From Sweltsa coloradensis (taxonomy: Eukaryota > Arthropoda > Insecta > Plecoptera > Chloroperlidae): DNA of 64,000 nucleotides. The notes beneath the pieces were generated by a model. It worked only from the letters and a program-made list of their open reading frames with translations, was not told where the DNA came from and made no database searches. Positions 52,201 to 63,889 of this stretch are shown here, one piece after another; the first letter of the stretch is position 1; every line of letters starts with the position of its first letter. The stretch spans positions 992,001 to 1,056,000 of the forward strand of contig JAMZAV010000358.1 in the NCBI GenBank assembly GCA_024449915.1, in the 5' to 3' direction. Both the position numbers and the translations under genes were made by a program.

Positions 52201-55200
52201 ACTACATACATGGTACCTAGTTCGAATTCGAATTACCTCATATATAGGGGTGGGCAAACCTAGGTTTTCGACTTGCGAGCCTAACTCGAACTTTGGAACC
52301 AAAAATTTTCGAACTTCGAACTCGAGCCGAACTTTTGAAAATCCATTATTATTCTGTAACGAATAAGACATTTATAAAATTTACAAAAAAAGTTATAAAA
52401 AAATCTTTAATTTAAATATAAAAGCTCAAAATAAAGGCTCCATTTCGTCATAAAAAATTCAATTAATTCAAACTATTTTTTCAAATTTTGCGTATTTTCA
52501 AATTTTCCGCCGTTAACTTTCAATAATGTTGGTACTTCGTAGATCAAGAAGCAAAATTTCTAGTTTGTGTTTGTTATGTTGCCGACCCTGCACGACGAGT
52601 GTGAATTGTGACGATTGAGCCAATCACAGATGCGCACCGCCTTCTAACAGATAGCTTCGTCGTGACGTCATGGCGTGACAAAACGAGAACTTTTCAAGGC
52701 GCTGGAACTTGGAAAATCAGCTGTTAGAAAAATCCAGTATGGCTATCGCTGCTTTATTGTTTTATTACGCGAACGATGTATTCAATCAGTTTTTGGCGTG
52801 TTTTTGGCGTAATTTCAAGACGAAGTTCGTTTAAAGTTCGAAGTTTTGATAAAAACCGAGCTCGAGCTTAAAAAGTCGAGCCCGAGCCGAGCCAAACTTC
52901 ATAAAAAGCTCGGCTCGGGCTCGAGTTTTCGAACGTTCGCCCACCCCTACTCATATAATATCCAAGTTTGAATTTTCGAGGGCCTACTGCAATATAATAC
53001 GTCCATGTGGGGTGGATTCAAATCCACACTTGTGCATGCTTCAGACCTGTGACGACTGTGTTCAACAATGCATGCTTCGGACCTGTGACCGACTGTATTC
53101 AACAATCCATGCTTCGGCCCTGTGACCGACTGTGTTCAACAATGCATGCTTCGGACCTGTGACCGACTGTGTTCAACAATCACGAACCTCACCAAGGTTA
53201 CACTACGTGGGTGGGCCTACCGTTTTCATCCAAGAACGTGAGGCCCAGCTGAATGATGCGCAACAGGTCCACATTACAGCGCAGCACCTGGTACTGATAG
53301 TCGGCAGTGGAGCGGAACTCGCCGATGGGACGAGCTACGACTCCCGGGAATTCCGTGTCCATTGCAACGTAGCGGTACTTTTGCACCACTTGCCTGATCG
53401 TCCTAAACTCAATCTCCAGGTTGTGTTCCCAGACCTGAAACAATATTGATTTACAGTTTTAAAACGTGTTTAACAATTTAGCAATAGGCCTACAGAAGAA
53501 GTGTAGCCTATATGCCATGTTATTGACCTAGGCCTATTACATTAACAACATTAACACATTGTATCCCATAGTTTACATGATACTAATAGTTACCGCCTTG
53601 GCCTTACCGGTAGGCCTATAGTAGGGTATCAATAGAATTTGGTAAAGCATAATATAACCCTGCTGAAAATTCTTGTCAAGATTCAGTGCAAGATCTGGCC
53701 AAGAACTTGTGACAAGACAAGACATGTGTTAAGTAAGATCTTGCCAAGATCTTGCATTAAAATAAGATCTTGATTCAAGAATCCTTGCTGAAAAATCTTG
53801 TCAAGAACTTGCAAGATCTTGCCAAGAACTTGGTTAGAAACAAGATAAACAAGATCTGACAGTTGACTATAAGTCTTAGGGCCTATGCCTTGCACTATAG
53901 GGCTAGGCCTGTGTTTGCCCTAGCCTGCAGGCATGCCCACTTGCTTGATGTTCACAGGGCCTAGATTAACAAGTCAGAGATAAACGTATAATAAGGTGGC
54001 TTAGTGTGTATCGAAATTGCATTAAGTACCCCATAAATAGACCAACCACAATCTTCACCAAGATTGTGTAGATTTTTCTTTTTCCAGTCGCGTCAACGCG
54101 CTTTTATGGTTGATTATTTTTGTCCAATGATTACGGTTTTATGTCGTCATTGTTGTTGTCATTGTCGTCATTATTAAGACAAGAGAAATTGTTAACCATA
54201 TCTGCCTTCAACAATGCGAGGCGACCGACTACGAATCTGAAAGAGACCAAGGAACGACATGCACCTGGTTGTGCCAGCCGCGAAAAGGTGCTGGGCAGCG
54301 ACGTCATGTATCGACCAGGCAATCGTTGCATAAAAGTACGATTTTTATAACAAAATGTCTTTGAATGTCCCAAAAATCACAAGACATATAAATTCAATGA
54401 TTTCAAACGTTCCCATAAAGTTTTATCAAGATCGGAGTAGCCGTTTGCTCGGTCGCGAGCCAAATATCACGAAAATATTGCATTAAAAACAGAAAAAATC
54501 GTAAAGTACAACTTTTATGAGAAATATTTCTTCGATTGTAACCAAAAACTGTTGGCAGGGCTCCAGTGCATGTTAAGATTTCAAAACCATTTTTGTTTTC
54601 TAGTTTTGTTAACATGTACCGGTACTGGGTATGTAGCCTAGGCCTTACATGCTCCCATCCCTTACTCCAGAGAGCAGATTAGTATTACCATGAAAGAATG
54701 GGCTTATGAACAAAGGAAAGAGGGAGGGAAATGCAAGTGATTAAAAAACCAATAGACGATTTGTAAACCATCAGCGCACTCTGTGTCGCGCATTGCATGC
54801 TGGGGAATCATGTTGCTCAGAATGCCATGACAACCAAAACAATAACAAGATCTAATTGACAGTTAATCTTTATTATTAATATTTTCAGTGAGTTTAAATG
54901 TGATTTAAAGTGGAACTTTTGTGCTACAAAGGAAAAGGGAACCAAGACCAACATTTTAAGGCAAAAATATCCGACATTGGTATGTAAATAAGAAAAATAG
55001 AACGTTTATTAGAAAATTGTTTTTGCCCTGTGCTAAAAGACAATACTTGGTGGGATATTGAATGAAAAGTTTTTGTTTTTTGTTGTGGCTTATTTAGCAT
55101 ATTATAAAGTTAGGCCCTACTTAATAATAATTATGGAACAAAAGGAAAGCAAAGTACTCATACTTTTACAATAGTAAGGGTGGGTACCAACATTGGTGCC

Positions 55201-58200
55201 AATCATTGAATGAACCAATGTCAGGAGACCTTGATGAGGTTAATGTCTTAAAGACGAAGTATGCAAACTAAAACTAGTGATAAGTCAACAACAAAGTCGT
55301 ATTGAAGAGCTAGGCAAACCCAAGAGATGCATAAGACTAGCCTGACATAGCTAGGTCAATGCCCACTGCACAAATAAACACTGTGATAAGCATTTCACGG
55401 GCAGATACTAAACGTGACCTCTGTCACAGAAACTCGAGGAAAATGACAAAAAATTGGAGTTGAGAAAAAATTTGGGGCCGGGCCCCCAAAAGCTCAAGCA
55501 TAACAAAAAAAATGGGGCGATAGTCTGGCCCGTTTTAAATCTTCCCTCATTACAAAAGCTAATTAAAAAAAGGGGCCCAAAAACTTTAAAAAGTTGATTC
55601 TAAAATTAAAGCCTGGACGGGGGAAAAACAGTGACCGAGGGCTTTTAAAATAACCCTTCAAACATTTAAACGGAACTGATACGCTAAAAATATAGCGAAC
55701 TATGCATTGGTATAAACCAAAAAAACATAGTGGCTCTCATTAAAATTACGTCATAGTCAATACAGCTGCTTGCCTAAAGTAATGTATCCGGTCTGCCCCT
55801 TTTTCGATTTGTCAAAAAAAATGTTGGACAAAATAAATGATCAATCCCCAAAAAATCATCATAAAAATTACTCCTAAAAAATCATTGGAGTTATGTTCTT
55901 TCGTGAAACCATTCAGAAAGAGCATTTTCAACATGGTTTCATAAAACCTTTCCCTAAACAACTTTTTTGCCAAGATTATAGCTGATGAATTTGCTCTATC
56001 AAGAAAGGTAGGGGTTAACAAAGAGGCCCCTTTCTCGTACTCCGGGCAAAAGGCCTATGATTAGGTAACAATGTTGGACCACCAAATCAGGGGTTTGGGG
56101 CCTCCCCCCCCTTTGCCTAAAGCCAATGGTCCCCCAAGAGCCCAAAGCGCCTACAAGAAATTCACACACTCCCCTGTCCCCGCTACTCAAAAACCCCATT
56201 GCAGACTCAGTATCAACAAAAAAGGATGCGCCTTTTCCGCCAATCAGGAATCGACTACAGTAAACGCAGAAATACGGGGCGTTCTAAAGAAAAAATGCCA
56301 CAGGGCCGAAGCTGCCTTACAAAAATTCACACACTGCCCATGTACCCCTATAAGGGGAACCCCATTGAGACCCATATCAGCAAACAAGGATGCAGCCCTT
56401 CCGCCAGTAAGGAATCGTTTTTTTAAAAAACACAGATTACTAGCGTTCGGGAAGAGACCAATCCCGATGAACCCCAAAATTTTAAGGAATTTCTTTAGAA
56501 GACTCAAATGGTATCGGAAAGGTTTGATAGTAGTATTTTTTTTTTGATGAAAAAGCCGTTTGTAGTGATAGAAACTGGCTAAAAAAGGTTTAAAAGAGGT
56601 CTAGCGGGGGAATGCAGAGATTAGATTTTAGAGGAAGATAAGTTTATGAAGACCTTTTCGGTTAGTCCAGAAACCCTTTAAAAAACCTTAAAAATTAGAG
56701 GAATGGTAAAGCAAAATAAAAAGAAAAATTAAAAAAAAACATTAGCGAATAGTACCCCAAAAATACCAAGGTCTTACAAAATAAAAATTAAGATTTAAAA
56801 ATATAATTCTAGATACTCAACAAAAAAAATAAACTATTGACAAATTGTTTTTCAGAACACGGGGAAAAACAAATTGAAAAAATAGTATTAAAAATTAAAA
56901 TTATACCTTTGGTTTCTTGTTACTGTAAAAACTCAAAAGCCGGGGGGGTTTTTTGCAACTTTGTTTAGCCATAAAGGGATTCTATTTGTATCAAATCAAG
57001 TATCATCCACAGTACTGAACTTGTTTTTGAATTGTTTGTATTGAAAAAAAATACAATTAAATAAAGCAAACATGTAATATTATGGTAGTACCCATCTACA
57101 GATCCCAACGGGACAAATTAAACATTTTTTAGATAAAACTAACGTTTTTAACTAAATTAAAAAAAAACAAAAAAACAATTATAGTACTAGGAGTTTCAAT
57201 GTAATGCCCTCAGCTGATAGTAAAGACCCAAAATAAAGTGCTAGCTAATCTTCTTGACTCTTATAAATGTGCTCCCATAAAAGATAAAACTAAATTGTCC
57301 ACGGTGGCAAATTTTCAACGTCATTGAAATATAGCAACTACACACAATTACCATTCAACTCCCGAGAAATTTGATTTTGGGAAATTTGCTGACCAATCCC
57401 AAGAATTGCAATACATATAATTTTTATCATACCTATCCCAAACCAAAATACTGTTGAAATGAAAACTTTTTTAAAATAATCTAGCTAAAAGCTTAGAAGG
57501 AGTTTGGGGAATGTGAAACGTTTCGAGACGCAGATGAAAAATATGAGCTTTTCAAATAATTACTTTACTATTTTAATAAAATTGCCCCTAAAACAATAAA
57601 AATAAACCATCCTCAAATTGCAAAATTTGGGATAACTAAGGGAAATTAAAGTCTCAAGTGAAAAAAAGGACCTTTTTTATACTTTAAACTCACGTTCCCA
57701 ATGGCCATTCCTAAAAAAATTAATAAAATCTTTTAAAAAAATTTTAAAAAAAAAGAGTTCTTAAAAATGCAAAAAAGTAACCAAATAAGAAAAACCATAT
57801 CACTTCGACAATAAATCAAAATCAAATTTTGGAAAAAAAATAAAAGAAAAAAATAAAAAAGTAAGCCAAAAAAAATAATGAAATAAACTCTTTTCAACAA
57901 AAAACATTAAATTTAAAAAATCCCAACAGTAAAACCACAACATTGAATAAATATTTTACGAGTGAAGCATCTTACCTGACAAAAAATATAAGTACCGGGA
58001 AATTTTTCCAAAAAATCCAAATCATAATTTCCAAACTTACTTATCAAAATAAAAAAAAGCCCAAATTAAATCCCCATATTTGTATGAACAAAACCCCAAA
58101 AAAAATAAAAAAATATGTACTTAATTAAAGCCAAAACACTCTGCGGTATTTTGATTTGTCGATTATGTTATAAAAAATGTTAAATGAACTAGCTGCCTTT

Positions 58201-60441
58201 TCCGACATTTTTTCAAAACTTGCTTTTTAAAATGGGTCTTTCCCAAGGCATTAAAAATATCCAAAAATTATCCAATATTTAAAAAAAGGAAGTAAATCAT
58301 TGCAAAATAAATATAGACCTATACCATCCTTAACTGCCCCAAAATATTAGAAAATTTGATATTCAATCAATGATCGCATTCTTTCGATGAAAAAAATATC
58401 AAAAGAAGAAAAAAGGGTTTTAAAGAGGCAAATCACAAGTGACACAATTAGTAGATTTCTAAAAACTATTTTTTGAAGCAGTCGACTCAAAATACCAACA
58501 TTGGGCATATTTTGTGATCTAACAAAAACGTTTTTATTGTGTTGATCACAATACTGCTGGCAATTAGAGTTACTATGGTATACGTGGGGGTGGGATTGAA
58601 AAATCTTAACATCTTACGCCGACCGACTACATGCGTAGTACTATGATCTTAAAACAACAAATTTTTCAAACATTAAAACAGAATTTGAAAAGGTTATTTG
58701 TGGGGTTCCACAAAGGGTCGTCTTGGGCCCCCATTCTTCATTTTCCTATTAACGCCCACCTGGGGCAAAATTTTTGAGCCGAGTTGTTTGCTGATGACTT
58801 TACTACTAGCGTAAAGGCTGCGAAAAGTTTTTTCTCAAGAAAAGGGAGAAAAAAGACTTACTGAGCTATTTAATGGTTTACAATAACAAAATATTGCTTT
58901 TTCTCTAAAACTAAATTTATCCCTTCCATTCAATTCAAAAAAAAAAAAACAAAATAAAATTTTATAATTGCCTACAAAATTCAAATGACAAATCGTTGTA
59001 AACTCGTTTTAACAAACAAACTTTCTGGTCAACAAAAATAAAAACTTAACATGGCTGCTCACATTAAAATACTGATAAAAAAATCAGCTTGCTTTTTTGA
59101 ATTAAAAACATCAAAATTAAACAATGTTATCAAATGCTAAAGAGCTACTTTTCCTTTTTGAAAAACCCTCTAAGATTGGGATAGAATTTTGGGGAAAGTC
59201 AACTCCATTTAAAAGTTTTTATTGTACAAAAAAAGAGCAATTAGAGCATTATTTCCCTTGGGCAAATGGGTTGTAAAATTACTTTATTCTCTGAACATTC
59301 TTACTTCCTGTCTTTACATTCTTAAATCAGTCTTTGCATTAAGAAAAACATCCAATCCTTGGTTGCAATGTACATACCCACAAAAACAAGGGAAAAAATG
59401 ATCTCCATCTAGCCAATGTTCTACAAAAATTGGCCAAAAACTCTGATTTTAAATAAATTTCTACAACCTTGTTCCCAAAAAATCAAAGATTCCCCCAATA
59501 CATTAAAATTTAAAAAAAGCTGCAAAATTTTTATTACAAAAAGCTTACTACAGTTAAATGACTTTTCAATAACTGACCTACCCCAATTTTCAATCAGTTT
59601 GGGTTTTAAATGTTACAATATTTGAAATTTTGGAAATAATGTTCTTATTCATTTCCTTTATCCAATTAATTAACAATGTATTTTGGAAAAATTGCATGTT
59701 CATTTGGGTTTTGGTAGTTCCTTTTTATTACCTAAAATAGAGACAATGTAATGAAAGATGATTATTTGTTAGTGTAGTGTATTTTTTTATTTTTAGAGTT
59801 ATTTTGTTATTAGTAGATTACTGTAGGGATAGTATTTATACATATACTATTGTGTAAAATTCCTTAAATTTAAAAATTTGTACAACTAAAATGGTACACG
59901 GTGAAAACTTTGAAAAACCTGTAACATTGTTTTTGTTTTTGTTTCCAAATAAATTGAAATTGAAATTGAACTTTTAAAACCTTGAACCCGAAGGGTGTGT
60001 TTTCTTCAATGTAAAAAATGATTGATGGCTTTTGTTAAAAATTTTAAGATTTTGTTGGCTGTGCTTGCAACACACTACCCAGAATTCCTTGCAGAGTTCG
60101 GGCATGCGCAGAGACTTTACGTAATCGTCTATTAACAGAAGGAATGTAAAAGAACAAACAATAGGCAATAACTAATGCCAATTGATTAAACTCAACGGAC
60201 CGGGGAGATGATTTAAAATAGTTGCCACTTGTAAGGACCAAATAAAATTATGGCAGTTCGAACAAACCTCGCGAATTCCGCAGTCTTCATTGCTGGGCAA
60301 GGTCATGTTGCCTGATGAATGGGTCACGTGATGCGCTGCGGGCGGCATGAGGCTGCCATGCTGACTCAAGCTAGCACCGATCGCGGATGGCATAGCTGGG
60401 TTGACTGGGCCCCAACGCACATCACTGGCACAGGCAGTGAC
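48615..60441 (-). CDS. CNOT7: CAF1/CNOT7-8 (Pop2) deadenylase of CCR4-NOT
   Basis: CAF1 is a DEDD-type 3'-5' exonuclease that shortens mRNA poly(A) tails within CCR4-NOT in the cytoplasm. Three exons join in frame: 60441-60268, 53434-53221, 49225-48615. They encode 316 residues from the ATG at 60393, or 332 if the whole first exon is coding. Catalytic motifs are present: AMDTEFPGVVARP (residues D68 and E70 from that ATG), FHSGYDFGYLLK with its Asp, and QHQAGSDSLLTG with the His and Asp. An N-terminal extension ending PSNEDCGIREVW resembles insect and mollusc forms more than the short vertebrate start. Vertebrates have two paralogues (CNOT7, CNOT8); here one ancestral gene is likely and the symbol is a family label. 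The C-terminal tail is Gly/Asn-rich. Confidence 0.95.
49417..49550 (+). repeat. tRNA-like repeat unit 1
   Basis: B-box-like GGTTCAAATCC (49450) follows gggcagcctctctcgttgcc. The unit continues with gtctcccgagcaccagagt, shared with unit 2 at 49611. It resembles a tRNA-derived SINE; no full cloverleaf forms. Confidence 0.5.
49611..49735 (+). repeat. tRNA-like repeat unit 2
   Basis: A near-perfect B box GGTTCGAATCC follows ggcagcttttctcttgttgcc, and gtctcccgagcaccagagtt recurs as in unit 1. The two units lie about 195 bp apart in direct orientation, just upstream of the hammerhead ribozyme. Confidence 0.5.
49887..49928 (+). ncRNA. Type I hammerhead ribozyme
   Basis: This is a self-cleaving RNA motif. 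Stem I pairs ATCCGC (49887-49892) with GTGGAT (49923-49928), six pairs with one G-U. The conserved core CTGATGA is at 49893-49899. Stem II pairs GTCC (49900) with GGAC (49909) over loop CAGAA. The core GAA follows at 49913-49915. Stem III is the very short ACGCGT (49916-49921), then the cleavage-site C at 49922 (GTC). Every conserved core base is present. Such short stem III type I ribozymes are known from Penelope-like elements and retrozymes and often act as dimers; ACGCGT is self-complementary. The motif lies in a CAF1 intron on the opposite strand. Activity is inferred. Confidence 0.85.
50518..51292. mobile_element. hAT-type non-autonomous element (775 bp)
   Basis: The ends tagggatggg and cccatcccta are flanked by identical 8-bp ctttaaca (50510-50517 and 51293-51300). 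Words gtacacgtgtaaacg and cgtgtacacg recur near both ends. There is no transposase. A second short element is nested at 50766-51053. Confidence 0.9.
50766..51053. mobile_element. Short MITE (288 bp) nested in the hAT
   Basis: Inverted repeats of 26 bp begin gtgggttcacaagccgacgt at the left and are matched exactly at the right. CATG lies on both sides (50762-50765 and 51054-51057) as a possible target duplication. The family is not recognised. Confidence 0.75.
51770..52165 (+). mobile_element. LINE 3'-end remnant
   Basis: Frame-shifted pieces read KWFG, RMERTRLPRRMIELEIPDRR, PRQQWQNSVRKDVEQRGGDW and WWQDRRRWRGL, the C-terminal tail of RTE/BovB-like reverse transcriptases (compare LINE A). The end gataatgatgaatgat is a microsatellite-type tail. 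Confidence 0.65.
52245..52949. mobile_element. hAT-type non-autonomous element (705 bp)
   Basis: The ends taggggtggg and cccaccccta are flanked by identical 8-bp ctcatata (52237-52244 and 52950-52957). The interior repeats cgagct and cgaacttt words near both ends. There is no transposase. It is a different family from the hAT at 50518 but has the same architecture. Confidence 0.9.
53034..53181. repeat. 37-bp minisatellite, four copies
   Basis: The unit is gcatgcttcggacctgtgac followed by cgactgtgttcaacaat. Four copies are nearly identical. It begins 40 bases into the intron after the CAF1 DTE-containing exon. Confidence 0.92.
53221..53434 (-). CDS. CNOT7: CAF1 exon with first catalytic motif
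   Basis: Seventy-one codons plus one base: VWEHNLEIEFRTIRQVVQKY, AMDTEFPGVVARPIGEFRS, DYQYQVLRCNVDLLRIIQLG. Asp and Glu of DTE bind the catalytic metals. The acceptor is TGTTTCAG|GTC and the donor AACG|GTAGGC, phase 1. Confidence 0.96.
53680..53860. repeat. AAGATCTTG-type simple repeat
   Basis: Words caagatcttg, caagaacttg and aagatcttgccaagatcttg recur about a dozen times with drift. The word is nearly palindromic, so both strands look alike. Confidence 0.8.
54310..54600 (+). repeat. Dispersed repeat family, copy 4
   Basis: It carries gtacgatttttat, ttcccataaagttttatcaa, gatcggagtagccgtttgct, aaaaaatcgtaaagtacaac and atgagaaatatttcttcgat, as in the copies at 10672, 27840 and 37160. Confidence 0.5.
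55400..59975 (+). mobile_element. Heavily decayed LINE in homopolymer-rich sequence
   Basis: The only firm core is the RT at 58690-58810. An RT-like 3' region follows and the end carries aaattgaaattgaaattgaa at 59952-59972, a CR1/L2-like tail. Upstream, two related blocks at 56120-56230 and 56295-56405 share aaattcacacactccc, aaaaccccattgcagac-like and gatgcg/gatgcagcc words. Homopolymer runs, above all of A, occur in nearly every line, which may be true decay or poor consensus. Confidence 0.55.
58690..58810 (+). pseudogene. RT core of the decayed LINE
   Basis: The frame reads CGVPQRVVLGP, close to the [10 protein letters not shown] motif but with caaagggtcgtc where caagggtctgtc is expected, a gained A and a lost T. 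About 75 bases on, a ttgtttgctgatgac stretch reads LFADD-like in another frame. Several frameshifts separate them. Confidence 0.6.
60268..60441 (-). CDS. CNOT7: CAF1 exon with N-terminal extension
   Basis: Acceptor-like AACAG|GTC at 60442 and donor GAG|GTTTGT at 60267 give 58 codons, phase 0. ATG at 60393 (MPSAIGASLSQHGS) is the first methionine, so this could be the start exon, or the start could lie upstream. The frame is open back to a stop just before the acceptor. PSNEDCGIRE joins exactly to VWEHNL of the next exon. Confidence 0.8.
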
Positions 60442-61705
60442 CTGTTCATTTTAAAAACAGAAAAGTTTTAACTATCAGAAGGAAAACACAGACTTTAAAA
60501 TAATTAAAACTTCTGGAGCTAAATTTATATGATATTGATGGGTAAGCAATGATCTGTTAATGTTTACAATTTCAAGGTTACCTAATACATAGCAATGCAC
60601 AGTAAAATAAGTTATCATTTATCAATAATCAAAGAGGTGACTGCATTATCGATCAATAATATAAAACAATATTGTAGAATAAATTATGCAAATTTTTCCA
60701 ACATTCAGACAGTGTGTATAGGGGTAATGCGGGTAATCGGAAACACTTTTAGTGTTTTTAAACTTTGACCTTATTTGTAGGCTAGGGTAAGCCTATTGTA
60801 TTGATAGGAGAGAAAAAATGTAAGGAGCAAAATTGTGCATTGGGATGTAAACTAAATCATGACCTACCAACAAGAATTTTGTGGAAGAATATTGTATGGT
60901 ATTTTTATTGCTTTTTTTAAAACTCGAATTCGTTTCCAATTACCCCGGATATTGGGGTAAATGGAAACAGCCATGGTACAACTCATAGACCCATAAGGAA
61001 ACTAAAGTAGGGTAATTGAAAACAAAGCATTTTAAGCTGTGATTCTAACACAAAAAGAATGAAAACATTATGATACAAACTGTAGATTCTGTGTTCATTT
61101 AGGCCTAAAGAAAACTTTCCATCGCAACGCAGAATTGTACAAAAAATCTCAAAAGCATCACAAGCATGAAAATAGGACTGTTGTATTTAAAAAAATGTAT
61201 TTTTGTATTTAAATACCAATGCAATTAGCACTTAAAATTAAATTTACAAAAACTACGTCAATAGATAGGTAAATTACCAACAAAAACAAAACATGCATCG
61301 ATTAAGCAAATGGAAACGTTACTGCGTTTTTTGGATTTCCTGTGATTTTGAAAAAAAAAGCACATCTTTTCAATGGCATCTTGGTGTGGGTCCAAGACAA
61401 GGTCCACATTGCCACTTATCTTTATTGGACCAGGAAATCTAGGGCGACGGTCGTTCGCCCGCAGCCAAGCGCACGCGAATGCTAGAAGGCGATGACTAAC
61501 TCGACCCTGTTTACAGCTACCCGAGTTGGGGGGTTTTCAGCTATCTGCACACGCCGTCCCGAAAGATTTACAATCTTGAAACTCGGTATATGACCTGATA
61601 TGTGGTCCATGACATACCAAAAAAAAATCAGACCGATCCGATAACCCGTTCTGTGTTAAAAAAGTGCGTAAAAATCGACTAAAATCTTTCGGCTGACTGG
61701 TTTGG

Positions 61706-61721
61706 GGGGGGGGGGGGGGGG
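61706..61721. repeat. Poly-G run
   Basis: A run of about sixteen to twenty G follows ctgactggttt. Its length is probably uncertain in the assembly. Confidence 0.8.
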
Positions 61722-61799
61722 GGATTCTGCCAGAGAGGGGAATAAAGCCTCAGAGAAAACTGTACATTTTAGAACTATGAAACTTGGACCACACTTAGA

Positions 61800-62790
61800 T
61801 GTACCTCGGACTCGCACACTTCCGCCGAGAGACAAACAATATTCCACCCCCAACACCCCCTAAATCATCCCCTAAAATTAAAATAATTCATAGCTCTAAT
61901 CCAAAATTGAATTTTTAAACAAATTTTATTAAAATTATGTTCTAATGTGTTTAAACCCAATCGGTCTATTCTCATTATATAAAACACATTTTGTCAACCC
62001 CCATCCCTAATAGTTTATATTATTTTTACCTTGATTTCCAGCATTCACCACGTAGGCACCTAATGAGTTATCATCATGAAATTTGACATGATGGTACATA
62101 ATAATATGAAAAATAATCCGCCGAGAGGCAAGCGATATTCCACCACCAACACCCCCTAAAATTGGAATAATTCATAGCTCTAATCTAAAATTGATGCTTT
62201 ATTCAAAATAGTTATTAAAATTATGTTTTAATGTGTTTTAACCCAATCGGCCTATTCTCATTTCCTAAACCTTATTTTTTCAACCCCCATCCCTTATAGT
62301 TTATATTATTTTTACCTTGATTTCCAGCATTCACCATGAAGGTACCTAATGAGTTATCAGCATGAATCCATGATGGTACATACTGATATAAAAAATAATT
62401 CACTGAAAAGCAAGCGATATTCCACCCCAACACCCCCTAAATCATCCCCTAAAATTGGAATAATTCATAGGCCTAGCTCAAACCTAAAATTGAATTTGTA
62501 TTCAAATTAGTAAATTATAATTTAATGTGCCCACTAAGCCTATTCTCATTTCTCATTTCCTAAACCACAATTTTTCAACCCCCCATCCCTAATAGTTTAT
62601 GTTATTTTTACCTTGATTTCCAGCATTCACCATGAAGGCACCAAATGAGTTATCAGCATGAAATTTGGCATGATGTTACATAATAATATGAAACATAATA
62701 ATCCGCCAGGAGGCAAGCGATATTTCACCCCCATGTTCCCTACCACCCTTAACTTTGGGAAAAACTTTAGGTCGTATTTAATACAATTTT
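61800..62790. repeat. Tandem array, unit about 290 bp, three to four copies
   Basis: Landmarks ggcaagcgatattccacc, accccctaaaattggaataa, ttcatagctctaatc, aacccccatccctaatagtt and ttgatttccagcattcacca recur around 61820, 62118, 62405 and 62700. Copies differ by 10-20 percent by eye. No open frame spans a unit. Confidence 0.85.
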
Positions 62791-63042
62791 AATATTTTAA
62801 TTGCTGATTAAAATTATGTGTCAATGTGTTATATTCCGGTCAACAAATCATTCACACAAACACCCAAGACGACATTAACCATAGGAAATTTAATAAAAAC
62901 ATTGTATATTGACAACTACAGATTGTAAACAAAAACAAAAGATGGTAGCTTTTGTTTCTAGACAATCTGTTTTAAAAAGCACTATATCCACCTTTACACG
63001 TATTTCACGCTTTGATATGAAACAAACAACAAAAAGATGTGA

Positions 63043-63619
63043 TATCCCCCCAAAATACAAAAATTTGTAAAAAAAAACGGCAGCCAAGCTCTCCTTCCAA
63101 AGTCTTCGGCTGTGAATGCTGTGAGATATATAGAAGTTGAGCCAAGCATTTCCATTCTTTCTCCCTAATTTCGCATTGAAAAGAAGTAAGATCATTTCGC
63201 CTGTTGACGAGCGCCAAGCCAACTATTTCCGTGGAAAAAAAAGTAAAAATTTTAAACTCAAAATCATAAAAAAAATTACTTGGCTATTGATTTTGGTACA
63301 AGGACTCTAAAAAGTCAATGGCCATCATAAAAAAATTACTTGGCTATTGATTTTGGTACAAGGACTCTAAAAAGTCAATGGCCAAGTAATTTTTTTATGA
63401 TTTTGAGTTTAAAATTTTTACTTTTTTTTCCACGTAAATGGTTGGCTTGGCGCTCGTCAACAGGCGAAATGATCTTACTTCTTTTCAATGCGAAACTAGG
63501 GAGAAAGAATGAAATGCTTGGCTCAACTTCTATATCTCACAGCATTCACAGCCGAAGACTTTGGAAGGAGAGCTTGGCTGCCGTTTTTTTTTACAAATTT
63601 TTGTATTTTGGGGGGATAT
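63043..63619. repeat. Large fold-back palindrome with arms of about 240 bp
   Basis: The left arm (63043-63284) and right arm (63381-63619) are near-perfect reverse complements: the same ORF sequence (STGEMILLLFNAKLGRK) appears on the minus strand at the left and on the plus strand at the right. A 60-bp segment (ttttggtacaaggactctaa) is duplicated at the centre. A few mismatches between arms are visible. Confidence 0.9.
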
Positions 63620-63889
63620 GTTACCTACTGTTACCAACTTACCTTACTATAAAACCAAACATAAATGTGTTTCCATTTCCCCCAGAAATTTGTCCATAGC
63701 TTAACATGGATCTTTTGGCTTTGTTTCCAATTACACCAAATTCATGTTTCCAATTACCCCCAAGTATGAGATAATAGGGGAATTGGAAACATTGCTCATC
63801 AGGAGAAACTATGGTGATTATCTCAATTTCACCTGTACCCAGGGTGCGAATTAACGACTTTGCAGAGGGGGGGATGGCTTGGAATAGTA

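Larger units (their letters stand above)
60717..63790. repeat. Cluster of GGGGTAATTGGAAAC words, possible DNA transposon
   Basis: Versions of gtttccaattacccc or its complement occur at 60721-60744, 60932-60968 (a head-to-head pair), 61009-61023, 63669-63683, 63723-63760 and 63777-63790. They cluster at the two sides of this 3-kb block, as subterminal repeats of a DNA transposon would. Clear termini and target duplications were not found. Confidence 0.45.

Noticed and set aside
62890..63699. Two ORFs of 110 and 119 residues as a divergent gene pair
   Set aside because: They are the same sequence read from the two arms of a palindrome.
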